Assembly: GCA_963853835.1 (NCBI GenBank)
Contig: OY970822.1
Location: 10,355,501 to 10,419,500, forward strand
Origin: Calendula officinalis
Lineage: Eukaryota > Streptophyta > Magnoliopsida > Asterales > Asteraceae
Reading direction: 5' to 3'
DNA: 64,000 nucleotides
Part shown: positions 46,735 to 58,600 of the stretch, piece by piece
Position numbering within the stretch: the first letter of the stretch is position 1
How the letters are laid out: each line of letters starts with the position of its first letter
Program-made: the position numbers and the translations under genes
The notes under the pieces: generated by a model
The model's input: only the letters and a program-made list of their open reading frames with translations
The model's database searches: none
Told to the model about the DNA's origin: nothing

Positions 46735-47238
46735 TGTTAGGTCACAACACCCCTGGTTTGTTTGATAATTGTTAGATTAATAATTTACTTAAGACAATTA
46801 AGGTGATGAACACAGTAATTTAGTCAAACGTATATTATTCCACAAAGTGTGGCTTGTAGCGGAAATACAAGACCACTGAACAATTACAATATATGAGAAT
46901 GAACGTGTGAATTGGTGAGTTCTCCTTTGCAAGATGATCTCTAATTATAATGATATAGAGATCTTACATAATGAGCAAAGGAGTAACCGAAGGACTAAGC
47001 TAGGAAGATGACTAAGATCAAGGGATTTGATCTTAGTCCGTTACATAACTAAATGTAACTCAGTCCTTCTACTCAGTATTGGTTTTCCAATACTGAGTAC
47101 TGATACTGAGAGGCCAATACTGGCCAAACTCAGTATCACTCCTAAACTTAGCATATTTATTCTACTAATTATTCTAAGCTAGTCTAGGTTGTTTTGTTAT
47201 CTTAAGATTCCAAAGGGGTAAGGCTTTTTGCCTTAACA
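46735..47238 (-). repeat. 5' LTR of Copia-1
   Basis: Pairs with 32412-32915; differences include GGTCACAAC versus GGTCATAAC and TAATTTAG versus TAATATAG. Ends TGTTA...TAACA. Confidence 0.92.
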
Positions 47239-47438
47239 CCAGTCCTGGCGATTCCTGCATTTTCACAAGTATGCAAATTCCAAACGGAATAAACCAAAAC
47301 CCGAGTTGTAGACTCACCGTCACCTTCTCCTTGTCACCAACTCAGTAGTCTAATGTCACTGAGTTGTCCTCCTGTTTTCCTGTGAATCCAAAGGAATACC
47401 GAATTAATACATAATTCCACCAAGACCATAAACAATGT

Positions 47439-49102
47439 TGTAACACCCGTATTTTTAAAAACATCGTTTAAATCATTTAAAATACAGTTTAACAAAAACT
47501 TTAAAACCTTTATCAGAGTTTACAAAAATATGGTGTCACCAAGTATATCAAAACCATAGGCAAACGGGATCTACCTATGAGCTCCCGAGCTAAACATCTC
47601 TAGGCCACTTCTAGTGAAACCTTCTATCACTTCAACCTGTACCTGAGTACATAGCCACAAACAAACGTAGTACGTGAGACAAAATAGTCTCGTGAGATAC
47701 ATGAGTTTTAGACCCAAATAATAATAATAATCGTTTCATAAATATATATAAACATGTGTATATATATACTACAACAATACCGTCTAGTCACCCTATTGTG
47801 ACGATGTCGATTACTGCCTTCCTAGCAAAACATATCTAACTATCGGGTTGCCCCCGAACTAGCTAGAAGCACATACTATAAAATCATTCCCAATTACTTT
47901 ACTAGTACATCTCTATAATAAGGGCTCGGTATACATTCTTTTAATCAATTACTTCATTATTATGGCTCATTAACATAGATTCCATAATTACTTTAATTTA
48001 TCATATTTTCCGTCCTTTTTCCACTAAGCGAGAAGGGCCCTCTTTTGCCTTTTTGGTTAGGCTAATGCTCCAGTCAAATTCCTCAATCATACTAGACATA
48101 TTCCTAGTATCACATTATACATACTTTCATACGTTTTCAGTCACTATCGTTATCAAAATATTTATTAATAAAGACCCATAAATATCAGATGTATTTTTAA
48201 AACTATTTTCTATGTACTCAGTTTAAAAGTCTCATGTACTCACGTTAGCAATGCTTTCCAGTTCGCGTTTAATGAGCCAGAATCCTTGCTTCCCACCTTT
48301 GGACTAACTCCAATATATGGGTCTTTGCAACCTATCAACACAATAATCGCATAACCTAGTTATCATCCATAACTAGTCTAATTCAACCCATAATATCATT
48401 TCTTACCACCAAGTTCACCCAACTTGATGGAATCCCAAACCCTAGTTCGAAGTTTCACTAACCATTCGCAAATCGAATTTGAACACACGGTCCACATACT
48501 ATCTATGGGTGTTTTACACCCTCCATTAACATCCTTAACAAGATCTTCCACATCCCAACTCCATAATCACAACTTACCCCAAAATAAGTTCATAAACTAG
48601 TTAGGTTACAAGAATTACCTTAGATCTTCCATCATGGGTGTAGATCTTCAAGATTGGTGATGATTTATGCTCAAGAACACCAAAATCGCCCCTTTCTCAT
48701 TCTAGAAATCGGCTGAGGTGAAGTGGGAGTGAAAATGAGCAAACCCTAGCTTTTTCCCGATTTATTGCTGTATGGCATAGTTCGCGACGCGAACTAGTTC
48801 ACGTTCGTGAACTTCGCGTGTCGTGAACTATTCCCGAACGCGAGCCAGCCGTGAAGTTCGATCACCAGAAACCTCAAGTCCCTGTCCCGAGTTCACGATC
48901 GTGAACTATAGTTCACGCCGTGAACTCTGCAGCTCAGCAGGGCTGCAGTTTTTGGCTTCCGTCTCGACCCGGTTTCGTCCATAACTTCCTCATACGGTGT
49001 CCAAACGACACGAAACCAATTCCTACGATCTTTAAACGATTTATCCTTATTTATCATATTTTTTTCCATAATTTATTAAATACAAAATTTCGGGTCGTTA
49101 CA
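47439..49102 (-). mobile_element. Solo LTR, family A, 1664 bp, 5-bp TSD
   Basis: On the minus strand it starts TGTAACGACCCGAAATTTTG (49102) and ends GGGTGTTACA (47439). It is flanked by AATGT at 47434-47438 and 49103-49107. No internal region, PBS or gene is attached, so it is a product of LTR-LTR recombination. About 150 bp from its start it holds perfect palindromes (48779-48928). Its start and several later landmarks match the truncated LTR at 29866-31106. Confidence 0.85.
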
Positions 49103-50737
49103 AATGTAAAATATATATTTAACACTAACACTTGCACCAACTAGGTAACTAAACACTTGCAATATCATGTGAACATGTGATGACCATTTGCACTTACACA
49201 ACAAGTCAACTAGCCATTTTGCATGTCTTACATTCAAACGGGTCAAAACCGGATTATTAAAACAATAATACTTTCTACCACTACAATCATGTCAACAACT
49301 TACAAATCACCAAATTATGTAGTTATCATGTTGTTGTCATTCATAGAGCAAGTAAATCCATACTAAATACATTTAGTCAAACTTTCACCTTAAATATCCA
49401 AACAAGTCAAAACTCACTTTTTAACTTTAACACTTCCAAACACAACTATAATGTTATAATTATACCATTTAGCAATCCATAAGTGATCAATCATTTTCAT
49501 AAGGATTAAACTCCATTTTAACACAAGTTTACGAATTACCAACTTCCTAGTTCATATTCTTACATAAACCAACCAACACTATATAACTAGTATTTTATCA
49601 TTTTCCATCAAAATTTGACATAAACCATTCATAACAGTCCTACCATGTTATCTTAACATTTTTAGCAATAAAGTCATAAAACCTACATATGACATTTTAC
49701 CCAACTAATCACTTTAACACCATAACTAGTTTACACTTTAGACATACAACTCATATACGTTATAACTATCATTTTCACCAAATTTCATCATAACTTAACA
49801 ACCACCAAAAATAACATATCTAACATGTTATTTTAACACAACTAGCCATAAAGTCCATAAAACACATAAATGACATATTCTCACAAAAACTTGACTTAGA
49901 CTATAAGTAATTTATAAAATCTATTACTTTAACTCACAATACCAATATAAGTCATAAAACACACAATCAACATAATATCACCAACTAGTCACTAAAACCC
50001 ATTAATTAGCTTGTAACTCAGGCATAAAATGCATACAATTATTTTAACTAATAACTTCACCCAATCAAGTCATGAATCTACAAATTAACATTTGATACTT
50101 CTAACATGTTAGTTTCACCTAAACTAACATTAAAACCATAAAAATCCAAGATCTAACTATTTTAGTAGAAACCCATCTTTTTCCAAAATCATGATTTTAC
50201 TAATTATAAACATCTTACAAGTTTCTTTAACATATAAAACATCAAGGGTTCATAAATCTCACCATTTAACAAAAACCCACATAAATCTCAAAACCCTAGT
50301 TCATAGCTTTTTTCAAGAATACAAAGAACAACTAACATGTACTTCCATGAAGTCAACCTAATAACCCATATAAACACATATATATCATCAATATAACCAA
50401 ACTAGCATAAATCTTGCAAAACCCAAAACCCTAGTTTACCATTTTGCAAGAACTTCAAAACAAATAACAAGAGATGAAAGCTTACCTCAAGCTCTACATA
50501 AAAACGAGATTAGAAGCAAGATCAAGCAAGAATAAAGCTTGGAATCACCAAGAACACCAAGAAGGTTGAGAGAGTTTTGAGAAGATCTAATTATAAAAAG
50601 CTAAAATGAAATATTAAAGAATGAAATGATGGTGAAGTAAAAGAGTGTGATGGGTTCTCTCTCTCCCTCTCTTGGCTGCCGAGACAACACCAAAGGGGGC
50701 CCCTTTGGTTTATTTCTTTTCCATCTTTTAAACAATA
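49103..50737. other. Non-coding part of LTR family B
   Basis: AT-rich, with many repeated CCATAA(A)AC, ACTAG and AACATG words but no frame of note. A CT-rich stretch (TTCTCTCTCTCCCTCTCTTGG) is at about 50655. Read here as the body of the interrupted LTR. Confidence 0.45.
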
Positions 50738-51246
50738 TGTTAGGTCACAACACCCTGGTTTAGTTGATTAATTGATTGGTTAATTATAGCACTAAGACAA
50801 ATATTGTATAAGAACAAGATATGAGTCAAATGTATAAATCCACTAAGTGTGGCTTGTTGCGGAATAACAAGACCACTAATCAATTACAAAGATATGAAAG
50901 TGTAAAGTGAATTGGTGAGTACTCCTTTGCAAGATGATCTCTATTTATAATGTTATAGAGATCTTACATGATGAGCAAAGGAGTAACCGAAGGACTAAGT
51001 AAGGAAAATGACTAAGATCAAGGGATTTGATCTTAGTCCGTTACTATACTGAGTATCACTCAGTCCTTCTACTCAGTCCTTGTACTCAGTATCACTATCT
51101 GATACTGAGTACTGATACTGAGTTCCAATACTGATCACTCAGTATCAGACCTAAACTTAGCTATATTATTCTACATATAAATCAAAGCTAGTCTAGGTTG
51201 TTTTGTTATCTTAAGATCCAAAGGGGCAAGGCTTTTTGCCTTAACA
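50738..51246 (-). repeat. 3' LTR of Copia-2
   Basis: Contains the hairpin ACTCAGTATCA-CTATC-TGATACTGAGT (about 51084-51112) and other copies of the same word. It directly follows the PPT ATAGGGGGAGAT (minus of 51247-51258). Confidence 0.93.
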
Positions 51247-51329
51247 ATCTCCCCCTATCTAATGATAACAAAACAATTACAAAGAGATAAACAAAAAATA
51301 CAACAGCATAGGTAGCAATATCTTCTTCT

Positions 51330-54300
51330 TTATTTGCTGTTGATGGCTTCATTCTCATAGAAGACTTCTTGTTTAATGTGGACAAACTCTTCTCTGCTTT
51401 TGAGTTCATCCCTTCTACTATTCAGAACTGCAACAATCTTCTTTCTGAACCAAGAGTCTTCTTTCTTGGTGATCATCCATTTCAGTCCAACAAGGTGACT
51501 GATTTGAGCTCTTGGTAGATCTTCTTCAGAAATGAAGCACTCTCTATCCTCTGAGTCAGTATACATATATCCAGAAGTTGGATATATGACACTCTTTTGA
51601 TCCTGAAAGACAAGGTTAGGAGGAAGAGGATACTTTCTAAGATACTTGTATGTATGAAGGCATTCTGGTCTGTTGTTTGAGTAAGCCTCAGTCATAACAC
51701 TGAGGGTTCTGTACTCTATTTCATGAAGTAAATCCTTCTCATAACATACTGCAGCTACTGCACAGATCTCATCCAAGACTATTTGATCATAAGTTGATTT
51801 CTTTGGAAGCTCTTTGATCAGTCTTGTGATCTTCACCCAGTCTTGAAGACCAATTCTTTGAATATCATGAATAAATATCTTCATGGGGGGACTGGTTAAG
51901 CCAGTACAAGTGATAGTAATTCTTCCTTCTTTGAGCTTCACTTTTACTTTATTGACATCCAGATTTAACCAATGTATCCCCCTTACATTTTGAAATGTTT
52001 TGGTCCTCAAGAACTCCTTTCTTTGTTCCTTATACTGAGTCCTAGCAGCAACCATATTCCAATAATGTTGAATATGGTCTGGACCCTTTCTTGAGATTCT
52101 ATGTGAAGGACCAGGAGTATCAGTATCTGGGTCAGATTCTGGTTCAGTTTTGACTCCCAACTCTTGCTCATATAAAAATCTTTCTTGTTCTGCCCAGAGT
52201 TGTTGAGGAGTCAGTCTTGGAGCCTGCTCGGTATCACTGTCCCTTGTAAGAACAGTTCTTTTTTGTCTTGTTACCAGAGGAGCAGATTCCTCACTTGATT
52301 CAGAAGAAGTGAGAACAGCATTGATAGGTCTTCTTGATAAGGAACTCCTTCTTCTAATTACCAGATTTTCTGGTTCTTCATCATCCGGGGATGATGATGA
52401 AGAACTTTCTTGTTCTACCAGATTTAGTGCATAGTTTACTAAATCTGGTTCTTCATCTTCATCATCAGCAATAGGCCAGATGAAAGGCCTATAGACCACA
52501 ATTTGTAAATTATTCTCTTCAAGAGCAGGTGGCTCAGAATAAGTTTGCTGTGGTTGGTCAGTATGAGTCTCCCCCTGAGCAGATGGCTCAAGTGGGTCTT
52601 GAACTTGTAATGCTGACCTTGTTCTTTGTCTTCTTCTCTCATACTGAATGCGAAATGGCTCAGTATGAGGGCTTTGCTGATGTTGTTGTTGTGGAGGTTG
52701 ATCTTCATTCAATCTTCTTCTTTTCTCCCCCTGAGCAGAAGGCTCAGTTTGATCAACCTCAGTATCTCTTTGTCTCTTCTCCCCCCTTTTGTTATCATTT
52801 GATGAGGAGGGAAGAGGATCAGTATCACCACCCATGTCCCCTTCAGGTTGTTCAAGAGTAGGGGAGGGCATGGGCTCAGTTGCAGCATCAGTATCACCAG
52901 CACCTCCTTCTCCTTCTCATTCTTCATTGTGGTCACCATGTGAGAATGGTGGAGTTTGTGGAGGCTGCTGTGGTTGTTGAAGTAGTGAGACTGACTGTTT
53001 GATAGAGTCAATATCACCACTCATCTTGTCCATTCTGGCTAGTATTGTAGTTTGAGTTTGTTGGATGGCCAGAATGTGCTGCATGATTGCTTGCAGAGTC
53101 ACTTGGTCTGCTGCAGCCTGAGATGCCTGAATGCCCTGCACAGATGGTGCTAAAGAAACAAAAATATAAAACTGGTTAGAAAGAAATGTTTATCAAATAG
53201 AATTGTGGTGTTGTTTAATTCTACAATCATATAAACAGAGTTTTTGAAGTCTGTATTTCATCTGGTTTATGATGAAATATTGTGGACTTGTGCATAGCAT
53301 GTGTAAGAAGATTTTAGTAAAAGTGAGTGTGAAAGTTTAAGTAGCTCAGTATAGGATAAGTCACATTTACTACAAGGTTTGGGTTTGGGAATTCGAAGCC
53401 TGGGATGTGCTTCTTGATATTTTCAATGTTTATCACTCGGTATTAGAGTGATAACATAAATGTGGCTAAACCCCATAGGAAATATTTGGATTTTGTGGCT
53501 TTAAGGGTTTGTGATCATTTCTTGAATAATGCTACCCAACTCAAAAATAAGTTGGACATTATTCAAGCAGCACCAGTGGGTGTCAGTATGACATCAACCA
53601 CCATTGTCTCTTTAAATGTTGAGACAACTGTAGACTGACAATGATCAATTTTGTGTGCTCAGTATATGAATTTTTCATAGCAGCAGTGGGCTAGCTATGT
53701 TGGCCATAAAAGGATATATATTTGAAAGATCGTTTGAGACTTTGGTCAGTATTGAGTTGGTACTGGCCAATACTTAGTCTCTATTTGGGAATGAAATATA
53801 TATATATAAGTTTAAGGGTTTTTTAGAAATTCATACCTGAGACTCTGTCCGATTCCCTTCTAGCATCTGCAGAGGTCGGTGCAGGATCATGTGTTTGTTG
53901 ATGTGCAGCACCAACATCTTCAATACCGACTTGCTGAGCACCTTCCAGTGTAGTTTGCTCATATTGAATCTCCACATCAAGAGGAACATGAGGTTCCTCA
54001 ATTGGTTGAGCAGTTGGAGCTAGTTCTGGACCTGGAAGGTCAGCGGTGGCTGCAGCTAGGCTTTGGGCTTGAAGAGATGCAGTTAATGATGGAACATTTG
54101 CAGGCTGCACCTCCTCAGATGATAAGTTTCCCATAATAACAGGGGAAAGATGTCTTCTTCTTCTTTGGAGGACCAGTGGTGTGTCTTCTGAGGACTCAGT
54201 ATCAAAAGTTGTTTCAATATGAGGAGCATCAGGATCTTGTGCAGGTGGAGAGATATGTTGTTGAGTTGGTTCTTGGACTTGTGGAACATCCTGCATCTCA

Positions 54301-55220
54301 ATGTCTGGACCGGCCTGTGCTCCATTACCACTATTATCATTATTATTATCATCATCATCATCATTGTCTGACTCAGTATCAGACATGTCTTCTGCATCAT
54401 CAATGTGTTCTTGAACAATGGACCACATAGGAGGACTTAGAAGAGGCTCTCCTTCTCTTGGTCTGTAAAAGAAAATCTTCTCACTAAGAGGAGGAAGATC
54501 AACTCTTGGACTGTGAAATTCATCATAAATGTGTGTGGGCATTGAGTGCTGAAAGATGAGTGATAGAAATCTGCAGAAAGGGACATTGCATTCCCTTGTG
54601 TTTGCCCGAACCAGAGTAGCTAATTCATTGAAAATTAGCCGAGCATAATCAATATTTCTTCCATAGTACAGAGCATGTACTATTTGCATCCCAAATTCGT
54701 TTATTTGGTCCAAAGCTCCCGTCTTGTGGGTCATACACCGAATTATTGTTGTAATGAGAATACCCCACATAGGACCAAATTCATTTCTTTTGATGATTCA
54801 TGTTGTTCCTCTTCGACCCAAAAATGGCAGTACTGAGCGTGCCTCTGATCTATCAACAAATGGGTCATACTGAGCTTGTGCTGGAAGCCTCAGTGTTTCA
54901 CGAATAATTGCAGTAGAGACAAAAGCTCTTCTTTGATCCCTAATTACCCATCCAGCAATCATATCTGGAGAATCGAGTGTGGCAGAGTACCAAAACTCGC
55001 ATAACATTTCTGGGTAAATTGCTCGAGGAGATAATGTCAGTGCACGAGCAATTGGGCAATGCTTCATAAAAGATACGATGTTCGTGAATTCTTGGCATAC
55101 CCAGGCTTGAGGAATAGTTAAATTTGATGTGATGTTGTTCCTCGCAAACCTGGGTACTTCATTATTTCGGAATTGGATTTCCGATTCAATGTCTGGAGCA
55201 ACAAAAGTGTAATTCGCCAT
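51330..55220 (-). CDS. Env-position spliced gene of Copia-2 (function unknown), two in-frame TGAs
   Basis: Exon 1 is 55220-53837; the donor CAG|GTATGA and acceptor TTTCTTTAG|CA bound a 687-bp intron; exon 2 is 53149-51330 and the frame is kept (about 1067 codons). Exon 1: a globular first third (CPIARALTLSPRAIYPEML, LRLPAQAQY), then an acidic Asp/Asn-rich run and a Pro/Glu-rich region. Exon 2: a Gln-rich coiled coil (about 10-55 of the exon), a charged middle with repeated PSAQGE, and a C-terminal domain ending at 51330. In-frame TGAs lie at 54798-54800 and 52917-52919. Copia-1 lacks the first TGA but has its own stops. There is no signal peptide or transmembrane segment, so it is env-like only by position, as in Sireviruses. 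It has its own TATA box and upstream hairpin. Confidence 0.7.
52568..52790 (-). promoter_or_regulatory. Reiterated polypurine-tract-like motifs inside the env-position exon
   Basis: CAGGGGGAGA-type runs (minus strand) at 52568-52577, 52724-52733 and 52778-52786, besides the true PPT at 51247-51258. Equivalent copies in Copia-1 are at 34258-34267, 34423-34432 and 34477-34486. Multiple PPTs are a published hallmark of Sireviruses; here two of them encode the QGE of the repeated PSAQGE. Confidence 0.65.
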
Positions 55221-55343
55221 CTGTGATTTTGATTTGAAAAAGTTTGCTTGCTAAGAGAAAGTGAAATCGTTAATCGCAGAGAGAACTGAGAATGAAAGAA
55301 AGAAATAACAGTTAAAAAAAAAATTGAAGTAAAAATAAACGGT

Positions 55344-55351
55344 TATTTATA
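55344..55351 (-). promoter_or_regulatory. TATA box of the Copia-2 env-position gene
   Basis: TATAAATA on the minus strand in the context CTCCTATAAATAACCGTT, 124 bp upstream of the ATG at 55220. In Copia-1 the same place is degenerate (AAAAATAACCGTT at about 40375-40390). Confidence 0.55.
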
Positions 55352-55419
55352 GGAGATTTGAAAGATAATTAAGGTATTGGGAAGTAAAAACGGCTGATTT
55401 GACTGCCTTATCCTCTGCC

Positions 55420-55453
55420 AACGGTAACTTTCTTATTAAGAAAGGTTACCGTT
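55420..55453. promoter_or_regulatory. Hairpin between pol and env-position gene (Copia-2)
   Basis: AACGGTAACTTTCTT-ATT-AAGAAAGGTTACCGTT, kept almost letter for letter in Copia-1 (40469-40502), although the sequence around it differs more. It lies about 70 bp upstream of the TATA box. Confidence 0.75.
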
Positions 55454-55682
55454 TGAGCAGTATAAGGATTAAGCTCGGTTTGAGCGCCGTAATACCCCAA
55501 TACTGAGTAAAAAAAAATAAATTAAAAAAAATTTAAAAATATAAAAACAATTAGTTTACTCTTGAAATTAATAAAAAATAAAAAATTTAAAAATTTTGAT
55601 GATAACAGACTAGTGATACTGAGTGGTCAGTATCAACAGGAGTGATACTGAGCGCTCAGTTTTAAAGAAAATTTAAGAAAGA

Positions 55683-58600
55683 TTAAGGATTCAACATACC
55701 TAATTGCCCTAGTAAATACATAAACCTTTCCTCAGTGAGAGGTTTAGTAAACACATCAGCCAATTGTTCATCTGTTGGTACATAATCTACTTCAACCTTA
55801 CCTTTTTCCACATTATCTCGAATAAAGTGGTGTCTGATATCAATGTGCTTGGTTTTGGAGTGATAGACTGGGTTCTCTGTGATAGCAATAGCACTCTTGT
55901 TATCACAATGAATGGGAGTCTTATGAAAGTTGAACCCATAGTCTAAGAGTTGATACTGCATCCATAATAATTGAGCACAACAACTTCCTGCAGCAACATA
56001 TTCTGCTTCTGCTGTGGAAGTTGCTACCGAATTTTGTTTCTTGGATGACCAGCCAACTAGTCTTCCACCTAGGAATTGACATCCTCCACTTGTGCTCTTT
56101 CTGTCCAATCTACAACCTGCAAAATCTGCATCTGTGTACCCTTCAAGGTCAAAGTTTGAGTCTTTCGGATACCAAAGACCCAGGTTAGGAGTACCTGTAA
56201 GATATCTAAAGATGCGCTTAACTGCTTTCAAGTGTGATTCTTTAGGATCAGCCTGATACCGAGCACACAAACATGTGGCAAACATGATATCAGGCCTACT
56301 AGCAGTTAAGTAAAGTAAGGAACCAATCATACCTCGGTATGTGGATTGACATACTGGTTTACCAGTTTCATCCTTACTTATCTTATCCTGAGTACCCATA
56401 GGAGTGTGCATGGAAGATAAATTTTTAAATTTGTATTTCTTTAACATGTCATGCACATACTTACTTTGATTTATAAAAGTGCCATCAGGCTTTTGTTCAA
56501 CTTGTAAACCAAGAAAGTAAGTAAGTTCGCCCATCATACTCATCTGATACTGAGTTGACATTATCTTAGCAAACCAGTCACACATTGACTTGTCAGTGGA
56601 ACCAAAGATAATATCATCTACATATATCTGAATGAGTAAGATGTCAGAACCTTTCCTTTTTGAAAATAATGTTTTATCAATTTTACCTCTTGTAAATTTA
56701 TTTTCAATAAGGTACTCAGACAGGGTGTCATACCAGGCTCTTGGAGCTTGTTTGAGCCCATATAGAGCTTTATCAAGCTTGAAAACATAATTAGGAAATT
56801 TGGGATCAACAAAACCTGGAGGTTGTTTAACATAAACTTCTTCTTGTAGTTTTCCATTTAGAAAAGCACTTTTGACATCCATCTGATAAACTTTGAAATT
56901 TTTAAAGGCTGCATATGCAAGATACAACCTAATAGCTTCAATTCTTGCAACTGGTGCAAAAGTTTCATCATAGTCAATGCCTTCTTCTTGCCTGTAACCT
57001 TGAGCAACTAACCTTGCTTTGTTTCTGATGACAACACCATCCTTGTCCATCTTGTTTCTGAACACCCACTTAGTACCAATAATAGTTTTGCCAGAAGGAG
57101 GTGGTACTAAGTTCCAAACTTTGTTTCTCTCAAACTCTGTGAGCTCTTCTTGCATAGCCTCTACCCAATCTTCATCTAATAAAGCTTCATCAGCTTTCTT
57201 TGGTTCAATGGTAGATAAGAAACTTGAGAAGAAACAAAAATTTGCAGTTGCTTGGGTTGGAAATTCTAATTTTCTTCTTGTTTGGACACCTTCTTCAATA
57301 GGACCAATAATGTTTGAGTGTGGATGGTCTCTGTGTTCCCTTAAATTGTTTCCTAAGGGAGCATTTGAAAAAGAATCAACAATATCTTGTTGATTTGGTG
57401 TGTTGTCTGTCTGATACTGAGTGGAATTCTGATCAGTATTAGACAGTGCAGGTTGCTGTTCATCTTCATTTTGCAGAGTTGATGTGGATTCTTGTGAAGT
57501 GTTGGATGTTTCACCTTCTTCATAGATAGAATGGTTCAGATCATTAGTTGGAAACTCAGTATGGAGGTCCTCTGTTATGGGAACCTCAGTATTAGTCTCA
57601 TTTGAGTGATACTGAGTTTGAACTTGATCAGTTTCATTAAACTTATTAGGAAGAAAGTGTGGATGAAACTTAGGCTGTTCAGCAATGGAGTGTTCTGGAT
57701 TGCATAGAATATCTATGCCACTTATGTCTTCACTTGCTGAGGTAGAATGCTCATTCTGATCTTCATCGAATGTGACATGAATGGATTCTACAATCATCTT
57801 GGTTGAGATGATATACACTCTGAAAGCTTTAGAGTGTGGAGAGTAGCCCATGAACACACCTTCATTTGCTTTGGGAGCAAATTTATTGAGATTTTGTTTT
57901 GTACTGAGTACAAAGCATTTACTCCCAAAGATGTGGAAATATTCCACATTTGGAATCTTGCCATTGTATAACTCATATGGAGTCTTCAGATGTCTTTGGA
58001 CTATAGTTGCTCTATTCTGAGTGAAGTTTGCACAGTTTACAGCTTCAGCCCAGAAACTCAGTGCCAGTCCAGCATGGCATAATAAAGTTCTTGCAGCTTC
58101 AATTAGTGTTCTGTTCTTTCTTTCTACAACACCATTTTGTTGTGGTGTATAGGCTGCAGAGAAGTTTTGAATGATTCCTTTTTCTTCACAGAAATCAGCT
58201 AATACTGAGTTCTTAAACTCAGTACCATGGTCACTTCTGAGTTGCTTGACCTTGTTGCCTTTTTGTAGTTCCTCTCTTTTTATAAAGGCAATGATTTCTG
58301 TTGTTGCATCTGATTTAGTCTTTAGGAAGATGACCCAAGTGTATCTTGAGAATTCATCAACTAAGACTAGAGTATAGATCTTTTTGGCCAAAGATGGTGT
58401 GCTAATGGGACCAAAAAGATCCATATGTATCATAGTAAGAGGTTCATTTATGGAATGATTGACTTTGGACTTGAATGAACTCTTCTTCTGCTTGCCCATT
58501 TCACATGCTGAGCATAACTTATCTTTTGAATAAGTAATAGTGGGCAACCCTCTCACTAGTTTCTTCATACTGAGCTCGTTGATATTTCTAAAGTTGATGT

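Larger units (their letters stand above)
32412..47238 (-). mobile_element. Copia-1: Sirevirus-like Ty1/Copia element, 14.8 kb, decayed
   Basis: Complete LTRs (32412-32915 and 46735-47238, 504 bp each, TGTTA...TAACA) flanked by the 5-bp TSD CCAGT (32407-32411 and 47239-47243). Minus strand: initiator-tRNA PBS, gag, pol, env-position gene, PPT. I counted about a dozen differences between the LTRs. All three genes carry stops or frame changes. A foreign segment of about 3.3 kb lies in the intron of the third gene. It is closely related to Copia-2 (same gene order, strong protein similarity). Sirevirus assignment rests on gene content, multiple PPT motifs and pol type; the LTRs are shorter than typical Sireviruses. 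Confidence 0.9.

Noticed and set aside
51330..55220. Calling the third Copia gene a true envelope gene
   Set aside because: No signal peptide, transmembrane segment or fusion-peptide-like stretch seen; only the position is env-like.
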